64,000 bases of DNA from the NCBI RefSeq assembly GCF_000204055.1, contig NW_006768852.1, positions 189,379-253,378 on the forward strand, read 5' to 3'. Within the stretch, counting starts at the first letter, position 1, and each line of letters starts with the position of its first letter. The notes under the pieces are model-generated. The model was not told the origin of the DNA and did not search any database. It worked only from the letters and a program-made list of their open reading frames with translations. Positions 44,308-54,873 of this stretch are shown in pieces. Made by a program: the position numbers and the translations under genes. The stretch comes from Melampsora larici-populina 98AG31 (Eukaryota; Basidiomycota; Pucciniomycetes; Pucciniales; Melampsoraceae).

Positions 44308-45271
44308 ATGGATCAGAATTCAACGCAATCAAGACCACAAAGACGAAGAATGGACGAAACTTTGAAATCCTCCATTGAAATTATCAGACTAACAATCAGA
44401 AAACAGCCCTTTATCATCATTCGACTCACTTTTTGGTTGGTAGTTTGGATCATGAGCATTGCTCACTTAGCAGATTGCGTTCAATTCTTTCGACTCTCAC
44501 TGGATTCTGTTGTTCCCCCCAATACACCATTACCCAATGGCATTGAAGATTCCAGACGCCAATCAGTTCCTTTCCTTATCATGTTGGGTGTCCTACTCAC
44601 AACTCTTATGCCTATCATCATCGTCGCACCACTGTTCAAAGTGGCGGCGTTCCTCACTTACGTGGTCTCTGAGTTGGCTTGGGTCTCGATCATAGGATTT
44701 CTGCTTATGTGTTCGTCTTTTTTATCATTTGACCCTGTTTTGTAAACCAGAGAATCGAAACTGACGTTTTGCTTTCCTCACAGGCGGTGGTGCCGGATTA
44801 GCTCCTACTGGCAACTCACCCAAGATGCCAACTCAATTACAAGCTCTCTTTTCAAAGACCATTGGACTTACCTTCACGCTATTCATCTTACTCTTCGTAT
44901 ACTCAATCCTCCTTGTAATCCTCTACTTTCATCATCGCGGTCGTGGTACGCTTAAAATCTTCACGATGCCTCTCAATGATTTAATTTACCCGACTGAAGA
45001 CTCAAGACCTGAAGTCGATGTACCACTACCAACCGATCCAGAAAAGGGCAATTCCATAGACTCTGTTTCATCTGCCAATAGTAGAAACCTACCGACCTCA
45101 ATTCTAAAACATCCTGCTCAAACTTATAAATCTGATGGCAGACGCGCGACTCTTCCTGCTGAATTTGATCCTCAAACTCCTACTTCAGGTTGGGATGAAG
45201 ATGAAGATGAAGATTCACGTCGTCATCGGTTATCTACTTTTAGGCGTGAAAAACGCAAAACCAAGAAATGA
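44308..45271 (+). CDS. four-transmembrane (MARVEL-like) membrane protein, two exons
   Basis: Exons 44308-44710 and 44784-45271 join through a 73-nt intron (GTTCGTC ... CTCACAG) to give 296 aa. Four hydrophobic segments: about 36-57 (IIIRLTFWLVVWIMSIAHL), 90-112 (VPFLIMLGVLLTTLMPIII), 115-137 (AFLTYVVSELAWVSIIGFL), and 165-185 (FTLFILLFVYSILLVILYF). The spacing resembles MARVEL-type proteins of fungal plasma membranes, but no signature proves it. The C-terminal 105 residues are a hydrophilic Ser/Pro tail with an acidic run (DEDEDED) and a basic end (REKRKTKK). Clean frame, TATA-like box upstream and good introns mark it as a host gene. It converges with the ARL5-like gene. Confidence 0.8.
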
Positions 45272-46187
45272 TCTCTCAAAAATTCACCGTTGAGATTTTG
45301 TTCATATGTTCAACACTTACAATCTGTTCATCTTTATGAATTGTTTTTCATCTCAACTCCGTATCTCACCCTTTGTCCGTTTCATCATCAGTAATTCATA
45401 CTTATTTGTCTACTTCTTTGTTCTTATGGTTTATTTTCCTTTTCTTTGTGAGCTGGTGGTCTTAATTCAATACCAATTTGTAATCATGAACACTTCTAAT
45501 GCTGTTTACATGTGTTCATTCGAGTTTTCTTGAATGATGTATTAGACGATTTCTTTTTTCTGTAGCTACATATCTGTTTCAAATTGTAAATACTTGAGAT
45601 AGATCTGGACTGATAGCCGCAATCTGTAACATAGAGCACTTCATAAGCCTACATTTGCCCAAATCTTCGATAGTCGCACGTCCAGTGGTAATGTACGATG
45701 ACTCGAGTAGCCTACAAGAGCATGCCAAGCCTTGTATTCTTTGCAAGAGCACCCTAGCAATGTGGAAGATAACGATTGTGCCATAACCTGGCGTCCGCAA
45801 TGTGGGTGGTTCACGAGGCAGGGGAGGTGATCATTACCAGCACGTCGTTGCCCAAATGACGACATTCACATATAGCCGCTGATATTACATCTGATTGCAA
45901 AATTAGCCCACCAATGAAACTCCTAGAAAACCACAAATATCGATTTCTGATACCCGAAAAACAGTCAAAGGAAAGCAAAAGGAAACTTGAACACATTGAT
46001 GAAGAAAGTAATGCAAGTCCATATGATCTCCAAAACCTAATCGGAATCTAGTCGTGGATGTCCCAGAGCGGATGAGAAGGTGAAGATAGTGGATTGAAAG
46101 GATTGATTTGTGCTTCGAGATTGGGAAACCTGTTTCAGGTTTTAAGTTCTGTGAGTCGAAGATTAGAATCATGCGAATCAGAACTTT
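45272..46187. other. intergenic region between convergent genes
   Basis: Holds the 3' ends of both host genes. No ORF or repeat stands out. Confidence 0.4.
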
Positions 46188-47297
46188 CTATTTCAGCAGT
46201 TGACACTTGAAAAGCGCAGACTTACGGTTCCTGTATGTGCAAAAGCAGTTTTGAACTGGTATCAACATTGGTGTTATCTAGCAAAATCAAACGCTATTAA
46301 GACTCACGCAATCCAATCCATGCCTTCCATTAAACCCTTTCCTGTGAGGGCCGAGCATGCAACAATTTGCCATTGCCCTGTCAATCAATTGTACCGGGGT
46401 CAGTTAGCAGCAGACAAAAACAGACCCGTAAAGCGTGACTTACGATCACGCAATTCAGTGAGGGCGAGACCTTCTGATACCTGGGCAGGAGTCATACATC
46501 TGTGAAGAATATGAATGTGGATGAGATTCCGTCCAAACATGACAACTTGAGAATGGCCCACCCTTTTACATCTTGTTTGTTAGCCATGATCAAAAGGCAT
46601 GCCGGTGCTGCTCCTGATTCAGGGGTAAGAGCTGCATCCGTCGCTACCCGATGTAGTTCATCTTTCGCTAGTGAAAGCCTTTCTCGATCTGTTGAATCTA
46701 CAACCATGATCAACGCCTTCAACATCCCAAAAGAGAAGGTCTATCAGTGATCGAAAAAAGTCATCATCTCCTTGATGACAAACCTAGCCGACCTTTGATT
46801 TCCCATAATAAGATGACCAAGTTGACTTGATGAGGAAAAATATAATCAATCATCAGGTTTGAAAAGCCGTGAGGTTTAAATGCGACTGAGCTTCCAAAGG
46901 CAGCTTACCCGGAGACTCGATTGTCCGCCCAGATCCCACATTCGAATTTTCAAGTTTTTATATTCAAAGAGTTCCTGGAGGTTTCGGGTCAAGTTTGAAG
47001 TGTATCCAGCTTAAGCCAAATTGCGCTCAGAATTGGGTCTCCAAGCAAAAGACTAACCTGATTCGCCCCTACTGTAGGTGCAGTAGCAACTACTTCACCC
47101 ATAGTAATCTTGTATAGAATTGTACTTTTTCCAGCATTATCGAGTCCTAAAGATGGGACAAATATAATGACACATTTTCATCAGTTAAGTTGGTCGAACT
47201 TCAGATGGGTCGATCTCATTCGTTAATAATGAATGATACCTAGAATTACCAGTTTCAATTCTTCTTTTCCAAACAGGCGAGACCAAAGGATACCCAT
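46188..47297 (-). CDS. ARL5-like small GTPase, seven exons
   Basis: Arf-family GTPase, by family a Golgi membrane-trafficking switch. Exons (minus order): 47297-47240, 47146-47058, 46974-46909, 46740-46562, 46499-46444, 46377-46308, 46230-46188; all GT-AG, total 561 nt, 186 aa. The N-terminus [10 protein letters not shown] has Gly2 for myristoylation. P-loop GLDNAGKST, switch I TAPTVG, switch [16 protein letters not shown] specificity loop (ANKQDVKG), and CSALTGKG (the SAK-like G5 motif). [14 protein letters not shown] and NKQDVK point to ARL5 rather than ARF1 or ARL1. Oddity: after SLR the usual P/S-x-W-R-T-Y-Y segment is replaced by TFSFGML, so exon 4's 5' edge may be misplaced or a microexon missed. 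Confidence 0.85.
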
Positions 47298-49102
47298 ATT
47301 TGATTGAAGGTGATAGGGTTGTTTTCAATATGATTGTTTTTTGAATTTCTTTCAATCCCTGCTTCGAAGTAGGTAAAGCTGATAAGCAACGCTTTTGGGA
47401 TTCGGCCAGTTGAGTGTGGTACTTGAAGTTCAATATGACGCAGCTCACTCGATACCGGCGGTGGCTGTGTGTGTGACTTCGGGTATCGCTACCATGCTTA
47501 CCGGAGCTCGGTACTTTTCACTTTTTATTGTGGCCAAGAATCTGATTATCAGGTTGGCTTGACTCAGTCACACCGTCCCGCATCAAGACGGGATTCATTG
47601 ATGAAATGAGACAAAGTGATATCAAGGATGAATCGTACCAGCTTGTAACTTGACATACATATTTCAGAGTGAAGATCATAGAAAACGCGATGTTTTGAAG
47701 GAAGAAACACAATCTGCTAGCTACAATCTTATAATATAAGCAACGTGTTTGGGGATCATTGTTGAAATTTGTCTGGTATAACAACTTAGTCAAACACAAA
47801 ACTTGAATCCCAAAGGGAAATTAGTTTCAAGATTTGCCCCTTGTGAGGAATTTTCAAAGTCTTTAGTAAGCTTCAGATGAACAGAGGTAATTTTGGTTAT
47901 ATGGCTTTCTGGAGATGGAAGAAATTGATGATGAGGATTATTTTTTATTCAGTCAAAATCATGGAGTTTTGTTGAACAAAAAGAAAAGAGGATGAATAAA
48001 TTAGTCTAAACTCATGCTTCTTAAAGTGTCAACAGGTTGAACTGTACCTCACAAGGGATTCATGACAAAAATCACTAGGCACATTGAGGGAAGGAAAATT
48101 CAGAATAACTTTCAAGTTACCCACCACCTGTCTATTTAGACATCTATTGGGATCAGGGGAAATGATAACTTACTACTCCTGTTTGAGACTTGTACGTTGA
48201 AGATAAAATGCTAGCACAAGATTTTCACCTGATCATGACTCTCCTGTACTTGGCCTACGGAGAGTCCATAGGTTGGTCTAGGCTTTGGATACTACTTATA
48301 ATTGCATTTGATAAAAGCAATTCATAGCAGACAATGTGCACCAAAGACAGTCAGACTCCATTCAGGATGAAGATTCCAGCACCAATAGGGTTGATTGTTC
48401 TTCTTGATGTTTAATAAATGGTGTAACTTGACAGATAATAAGACTGCAGCAAGGAGGAAAAATAGAAAGGGATTTCAGCCAGAAAAAAGGGCTATAAAAT
48501 TTGGCATACCCACACTGATCACAAACAAAGAGTAAGCAAATTCATTTTGGCAGATTTAATCAACTAAGAAAAATTACAACATCAAATACAAGATATAATC
48601 AAGATGGTTCTTTCAATGCCTATCAACACATCTAAATCTTGTACATAACCATCAGTAATATTTCAGTCAGAAATCCTAACAGTTCAACTATTGCAGACCT
48701 TTACACAAAATTAATCTCACATTTCATCCTCAAAATCCGACTTCACGCTTCACCTGTCTGCCTTCCTTTGTTTCACATTCTTTGTGCATTTTTACAATCT
48801 GTCTGGAGTAGCTAGAACATCTTCATGAGCACCTTGAAGTCCTGTCTCCATTGCCTGCGCCCACTGAGATCCAATTCATTCTTGGCAACACCAGCCTTTC
48901 CACAATCCCCAAAATGTTTGAAGGGTTGCCAAGAAGGTCTTCCTGTTTGTTGGTGAGTGAATCTAAAAGACAATTGTGTTCAAGATGGTAGTAGGTCAGA
49001 ATGGGATTAAACAAGGGATAGAGCAACTTCCAATCTGCAAAGAGAGACAGTACACATTGTTGTGCTGTGAAGTGGTCAACAAGAGAGTCTCAAAAGACAC
49101 TA
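47298..49102. other. no gene recognised
   Basis: Upstream of the ARL5-like gene, then AT-rich sequence with only short unsupported ORFs. Confidence 0.4.
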
Positions 49103-49433
49103 CAGTCGTCTCTCCAAAAACCCATACCGTTTTATGGACTCCAAAAAGTATGGGTTTTGATGGAGTATGTCTTATTGGGATCTCTCTGATAACCCATAAA
49201 TCCTATTCTGGGGGCACAATATGGGTTAGCAGAGAGAATTGTTTAAAAAACAATTTTTATTTTAAAGATACACAAGAGATGCAGCGAGGAAGCCAAATGG
49301 TTAGCCCTCGATGTTGATAGACATATCTTTCACAAAGCATGCGGGAAGAATCATCTTTACCTGTTTGAACTTCAATCTCTTAAACATCATGCCAGTCGAT
49401 CTGAAAGTTACCACCCCGCATCGTCGAGGGTTG

Positions 49434-50952
49434 CTAGATGTATTTTGAGTTTCCGAGTCCGTCTGTTACCCAACAATCCCCAATGACTGAAAAATCAAGT
49501 ATCAATGAATATTTTGCCTTTTTCGATCCTGCGCTTGCGTACGATTGTCGGTAATTTCTCCAATAATCTTGTACACAATTTCCAGCGGAGAAAGGCGAGT
49601 CGGCATAGATGAAATCACCAAGGAACAATACAAAGTCCAAATGTCACTCATGAGCAATTTTGGCGAGCTGTTCTGCTCCATCATTATGAAGGGGTGATCT
49701 GAGAGGGTTGAGAGGAAACCCAGCTGCACATTGTGAAAAAGTGTCAAACAGACTTATCAGTTGATCTGGGTATACAAAAATGCTTATGAGTTAGAATAAC
49801 GCACGTTTGATACAGCTGGTGTATGTATGCAAATGAAAAAACCCTTCATCAACCGCGTTAGATGCGAGGCGTCGATCAGAGATTGTCCTAAAGCGTCTCA
49901 CGGCAGGGAACCGATCATGATGTGCGTTGGGGGATTCCAAGGATGTTGACCGATCTAATTCGTACGGTCAAGGTTGTGCCGCGTAGCTTCGGAAGCAAGT
50001 ACCAGGCCATAAATCGTCAATCTTAACTACTGAATTCCAGTTAGTTTCATTAGATGCAAACAATTCGGGTCTTACTATTCAATCCCCAACAGGTTTTGTT
50101 GGTCAATAGATGACGACGGCACCCACTGAAATTTCATCAGAATTATATGGTTCTGAACCTGTTTGACCGCAAGGTGGAATTCGAGCATAGATCTTGACCC
50201 AATTTTCACCTACTGCTCCTATTCTCACAAATGCTGAATTTTCTTCACCATTGAAAAAATGAGTCCTGAATCACACTGGGGGCGCGGCCTTTTTTCAGAA
50301 GGCGCGCCTACGCGCCTTTTCTCGAATCAAAACCGCGCCTAGGCGCTGCTGGCGCGCCAGGCGCGATTTTTTAGAGCAAAAATTGAGCCAAACTTGAGAA
50401 AGGCTTGTCTTTGGAAAAATTCAGATCTTGAAGTGCTTTAATAAACGAAAAGTAAGATGACAGAAGAGATACAACTAGCCAAAATTGACATCTTTGGGGT
50501 TCCAAGCTCCAGGTGCACCAATCACAGGTGCACTGTGTGGCTTCTGAATGTTTGGCATATTGTTGACCGGATAAAAAGATGACCAGTATACGGATCCATA
50601 TTCAAAGTATACATGAATTCAGAAGGATCCTTGAACCTGGGGGCATATCTGATGGTAGAATCAAACCTAACAGAGCCCCCCTCGCCATGTTTGTTAGGTT
50701 TGGATACCCATACCCAATGTGGGCGCGCCGACCGATTTTTCGAGCTGTTCGGGCGCGCCTCGCGCCTAGGCGCGAGGCGCGTCGTTTGGCGCGTTTTTGT
50801 TTCTGCGCCCCCAGTGTGAGTCCTGAAGCTTGCATCCGTACAGAACGCTGTCAAGAGCAAGTTGACTAATACAATGAATCGATTAAAGCCAAGAAAGTCT
50901 GTCAAGATCCCAAGAATTGACTTGAAGAGCCGAACTGGCCAACTTGATTGAG
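49434..50952 (-). pseudogene. PhoD-like metallophosphatase gene, broken
   Basis: N-terminal membrane segment (FNRFIVLVNLLLTAFCTDASF) at about 50870-50820, then after a MITE (50271-50818) the frame resumes HFFNGEENSAFVRIGAVGENWVKIY at 50265-50180. Further on comes DFVLFLGDFIYADSP (metal-binding Asp residues of the PhoD family) and QDYWRNYRQSYAS at 49640-49550. Breaks: the MITE, TGA just before HLDFVLFLGDF (near 49660), and loss of everything after the first metal motif, at 49434. PhoD-like proteins with this N-terminal architecture are common in basidiomycetes. Splice sites between fragments were only partly resolved. Confidence 0.7.
50271..50818. mobile_element. GC-rich MITE inserted in the PhoD-like gene
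   Basis: Ends CACACTGGGGGCGC and GCGCCCCCAGTGTG. The direct repeat AGTCCTGAA flanks it (50262-50270 and 50819-50827), a 9-bp target duplication (8-10 bp possible), fitting Mutator- or hAT-type elements. The interior is full of GGCGCGCC/AGGCGCG words and self-complementary. Removing it with one repeat fuses ASFRT to HFFNG in frame. Confidence 0.85.
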
Positions 50953-51769
50953 GAATGGGCTTTGTGGTTATTGAATGCAACAGTGTCTTCTAAGCTTGCT
51001 GTACTTTGTGTAAATCATCGCTATTCAAGTCAAATTTGCTTTGAGATGATCTTCTTGACGTTGTTGTGAATATGAGAATCCTCGATTTAATGAATTGCTA
51101 GAAAAGAGATCGATGACTGTGATGAGCTGACGGGTGAGTGGTGAATCAACCATTGAGTCGAGCACCGTCATAATCGAGATGTGATTTGTTGAGAGCCAAG
51201 CCTGGGACCCTATGCATCAAGAGCGGTGTTCAAGCTGTCAAGCGATTGGGAAGAGACACTGTGAGGACAATAGGTTGGGGATTCATTCGTGAGGAATGAC
51301 AAATGAAGTGGGAGGAGGCTTCAGCCGCGTAAAAAAGAGATTAAATGGTGGGAACGCGTAAACCTCGAAATTTGGAGTAGGGATTGGGAGTTTTTGGAGT
51401 TTTGCCGCCGAACACGGTCTGCCTTTAACTTGAATGATCATCCCCGGGGCCAGACTGGCTCACAATTCACATGCTGTGGTGATATTTTGGCCCCAAGGGT
51501 GACACATACTTTCTGTGTCTACTTGTACAGTACAGTCCCCTCCAAGTGGTTTACGTAATCATTCAAGTTCTGCAGCGGCGGGGCCGGGGCCTGTTGCAAA
51601 CCCGATGATTACAAATCCTAGGCGTGGGGACGTGTACAGTAAGGAATCTTGAATTAAGTTTTTCCACCAGCCTGGACCTAAATCACACCAAAAGTATGGG
51701 TTTTTCATCTCTGGTTGGCCTCGAAAAAGTATGGCTTATTGGGTATATGGATTTTTGGAGAGATGACTG

Positions 51770-52272
51770 TACAAGAAGTCTCAGAATGATGCCAACCAAT
51801 TGCACCACTTATCTGAAGTAAAATTGGAGAAATTATGAGATTGTGTTGCAGTTCAGCTGAGACACATCAAGATTTGGCAATACTTCCTTCAGCAGCCAAA
51901 ATATTCAAAAAGGTAAGTGATCAAAAGACAGACTTTTGAGAGAAGGCCTGGGCTCTGAATGAACTAGCAATCCTTCCCTCTACTTCATTTTGACTGATAG
52001 TATGTATACTTCACCTTGCCAGTGCATGTGAAGAATAATAAGTCTCGAAGGGATGAGGTCCGCATTGAGAGATGTAGCTTGATCCTACATGTGGACAAAT
52101 GAGGGTACAATTGAGGGACTGTGCAAGTAGACCAAGTTGGAAGAGATGAGACAAAGCCTTTGTTTTGTGCGTGCCAATGTGAATAGGAAATAAATATCTT
52201 TCTTCATCATGGCCAAGTGGCCTTGCTGACAATGTTAGATGCCATGATATTGATGATATTTGAGCAGAGGAT
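51770..52272. other. no gene recognised
   Basis: Short unsupported ORFs only, ending at the AGAGGAT target duplication of the next element. Confidence 0.4.
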
Positions 52273-53158
52273 CAAGTCTGGCTCGCAGCGCAGACAGCAG
52301 CGCGGAGCGCTGCAAGGCGCTGCGCTCGGCGCTATCGCCTCTCAACCCGGGAGCCGCAGGGTCCGGGTAGCTACGCCGCGCACTGCCATTTTGGTCCCAG
52401 GAAGTTTACCGCCACGCCTTTCGCCGCTCGATCGGAGATCATACAGGTCTCGCTGCTTTACCCTATCAGCCACCATTTGTATTGGTTTTCGATCCCAAGA
52501 ATCAAAATCATACTGAGCTTTTGGTTAGTGATCATATCAAGTTCACCAGTTTGGTGGCAAACTACCAAGATTGAACGTAAACCATTGCCAAAATCAACAT
52601 TAGAACATTGGAAATCACTTCAGGTCAGTTCTTGTGTTCTATTATATCATTTTTCCGATTCTAAAAACTCTTGATATCATACTAATTTTATTGATCGTTT
52701 TACATTTAGAATAGCCATGTCTGATTCGATTTCCTATTCATTTGACTTCGAATTTTAAAGAACTTACAATCCAGTCATTAAACCAAGAAATCAAGAAATC
52801 ATCTTCCAAACTTGAAAGTCAAAAATATAATTATCAAGATGAGATTGATATCACGGCTTGTTGCTTGGATTTCGATTTAGATTATCAACTTGATTCATGA
52901 AATAATGATTGTATGTATCTCATCATTACATCTCGCTCTTAAGACTTTGTATTGATTTTGATACTTTACATCTCATTCTAGATGTTATGACGTATAATCA
53001 TGAACCCTGGTCAAATCCACATCAAAGCTCATCACCATGATCAGGCGGTATACCTATCCAATTGCAATGTCAGTTCCTTTTTTTGATAATCAAAGCAACC
53101 ATTTCCAAAAATAAAACTCAATCTTTGTATCAGTCATTACTCGCAATGCTTTGTTTTA

Positions 53159-53323
53159 TGTTATGAGCCGTATAAGGCTACTCTACATATGCTTATACAT
53201 GTTTGCTCTCATATCCTGTACGCTGTCGAGCACAGACTATAGTCCTCACGTTGCAATCTACTTAGTACTAGAAGGACCTCATTAGTCTTCTCTCATCTCT
53301 CATCATCCTATCGAGTCCTTACA
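53159..53323 (+). repeat. gypsy-2 5' LTR
   Basis: TGTTATGAGCCGTATAAGGC ... GAGTCCTTACA. Contains ACGTTGCAAT at 53248-53257, predicted transcript start/primer segment, and GTATAAGG near 53170 as a possible TATA element about 78 bp upstream of it. Confidence 0.95.
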
Positions 53324-53324
53324 T

Positions 53325-53334
53325 ATTGCAACGT
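53325..53334 (+). promoter_or_regulatory. self-primer-binding site of gypsy-2
   Basis: ATTGCAACGT, one nucleotide after the LTR, perfectly complementary to ACGTTGCAAT at 53248-53257 in the LTR. No tRNA-type TGG start is present. The corresponding gypsy-1 pair differs at three positions on both sides, so complementarity is conserved rather than sequence. Confidence 0.8.
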
Positions 53335-53718
53335 CTTAAATCCAAGAGATCGGAGAAGGTTAATAAATTAAAGAACAAGCAAAAGTTTAAATTAGAAAAG
53401 CAAAGAAGAAAAAAGTTTAAAATAGATCAAAGTTTAAAGAAAAGAAGATTAAAGTTATTAGTCAAGACAAAGTGAAAAAAGTGAAGAACGAAGAAGTTGG
53501 AAATTAACAAAAATTAGATTAGAAAGTTTAGAAAATCCCCTCGGCAATTTAAAGTTTCAAACTCTGTTAAAGCGCGAATATCAAAGCTTAATCATCAGCC
53601 TTTCATATAATCAATCACCACGCCGGAATTCACCACCCCCCAAAGCCCGACTTCTACGACTTCTACAGGCCGAGAATCCGAATTCTTAGACGCTCTCGAA
53701 CCTACGATCGATCCCAAT

Positions 53719-54873
53719 ATGTCGGAAGTTAACATGTCAGAAGCAAGTTTAGCTGGAATCATGCAGCAACTTAACAATTTGACGGCTAGATTGAATGACG
53801 AAACCCGCCGGAGAGAAGAGGCGGAAGCCAATCAACGTGCTGCCGACGCCAAACGTATAGAAGTCGAGCAGAGATTGTTACAGTTAGAACAAACTCAAAC
53901 TCAACAATCACAATCAGCTCCTGCAGCTCAAGTCTCTACTCTGATGTCTTCCACGACCATCCCAACGTTTCCTGGAAACGTTGGTGCTACCTATACTCAA
54001 GTGCAACAAGTTAGACCGCCTAAAATCGCAACCCCAGACAAATTTGATGGATCTAAAGGATCTAAGGCTGAAATCTTCATGAATCAAATCGGAATTTACA
54101 TGCAAATGAACTCTGCGTCATTCGCCGATGAAAAAGCTCAAGTCGCGTTCGCGCTGTCTTATTTGACTGGAAAAGCAAGCATTTGGGGTCAAGCTTTCAC
54201 GGATCAATTATTAGATTCAGAAAAAGCTCATCTTGTAAATTGGACTAAATTTGCCAATTCCTTCCGAGCGACGTTCTTTGATACTGAAAGACTTCCAAAA
54301 GCTGAAAATGAGATTCGTAATCTAAAGCAAACTAGAGCAGTGTCCGATTATTGGATCACGTTTTCTGAGCTCTCTTTAATCGTTAAATGGCCGGAAAACA
54401 TTTTAATGTCTCAGTTCGAACAAGGTCTCAAGCGTGAAATCAGAATATATATGATTCAACAAGAGTTCAAAAGTGTAGAGGAAATGTCTCAGTTTGCAAT
54501 CAAAGTTGATAATAAATTAAACAATCGTTCTCAAAGTTTAACAATGGCTACCGGTCCGTCATCAACTCCTATTGCTGATCCTGATGCAATGGACTGCTCA
54601 GCTTATCGAATCAATATCTCGCAAGAGGAATATCGGAAGAGGGCTGCAAACCGCGCTTGTTATGAATGTGGAAAGACAAATCATGTGATTGCTGATTGTT
54701 ATATTGCGAAGAGAAAGAAAAGAGGAGGTGGTGGTGGTTTTAGAAATAATGAAGTTGATAAATTAAAAGCTAGAATTGCAGAATTGGATAATCAGTTGTC
54801 AGAAGTCAAGAGTAGTGATACAAACTTGAGTAGATCAGAATTGTCAAAAAATGGAGAAGCTCGGGAGTGCTAG
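53719..54873 (+). CDS. gypsy-2 Gag
   Basis: 384 aa. N-terminal coiled-coil-like region (residues 10-60, rich in R, E, Q), retrotransposon gag domain (VAFALSYLTGKASIWGQAF), one zinc knuckle CYECGKTNHVIADC near residue 314, then a basic glycine-rich tract (KRKKRGGGGGFRNN). Start ATG 53719; a second ATG lies five codons on. The stop overlaps pol; A AAA AAT lies 18 nt before it. Confidence 0.93.
   Translation: MSEVNMSEASLAGIMQQLNNLTARLNDETRRREEAEANQRAADAKRIEVEQRLLQLEQTQTQQSQSAPAAQVSTLMSSTTIPTFPGNVGATYTQVQQVRPPKIATPDKFDGSKGSKAEIFMNQIGIYMQMNSASFADEKAQVAFALSYLTGKASIWGQAFTDQLLDSEKAHLVNWTKFANSFRATFFDTERLPKAENEIRNLKQTRAVSDYWITFSELSLIVKWPENILMSQFEQGLKREIRIYMIQQEFKSVEEMSQFAIKVDNKLNNRSQSLTMATGPSSTPIADPDAMDCSAYRINISQEEYRKRAANRACYECGKTNHVIADCYIAKRKKRGGGGGFRNNEVDKLKARIAELDNQLSEVKSSDTNLSRSELSKNGEAREC
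54846..54852 (+). promoter_or_regulatory. candidate -1 frameshift heptamer A AAA AAT (gypsy-2)
   Basis: Gag codons read tcA AAA AAT GGA. The -1 frame is open from here into pol, and the pol frame has no ATG until well past the overlap (first in-frame ATG near residue 24), so frameshifting explains Pol synthesis better than reinitiation. The same site occurs in gypsy-1. Confidence 0.6.

Larger units (their letters stand above)
49103..51769. mobile_element. inverted termini with TA flanks enclosing the PhoD remnant
   Basis: Left CAGTCGTCTCTCCAAAAACC at 49103; right end, in reverse, CAGTCATCTCTCCAAAAATC ending at 51769; TA outside both. Next to each lies GTATGGGTTTT-type text. This could be one 2.67-kb element carrying a gene fragment, or two separate MITEs of one family with damaged inner ends. 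No transposase is inside. Confidence 0.45.

Noticed and set aside
51429..51570. Short inverted repeat AACTTGAATGAT ... ATCATTCAAGTT as a MITE
   Set aside because: Arms are only about 12 bp, with no clear duplication; chance or an unrelated remnant is as likely.
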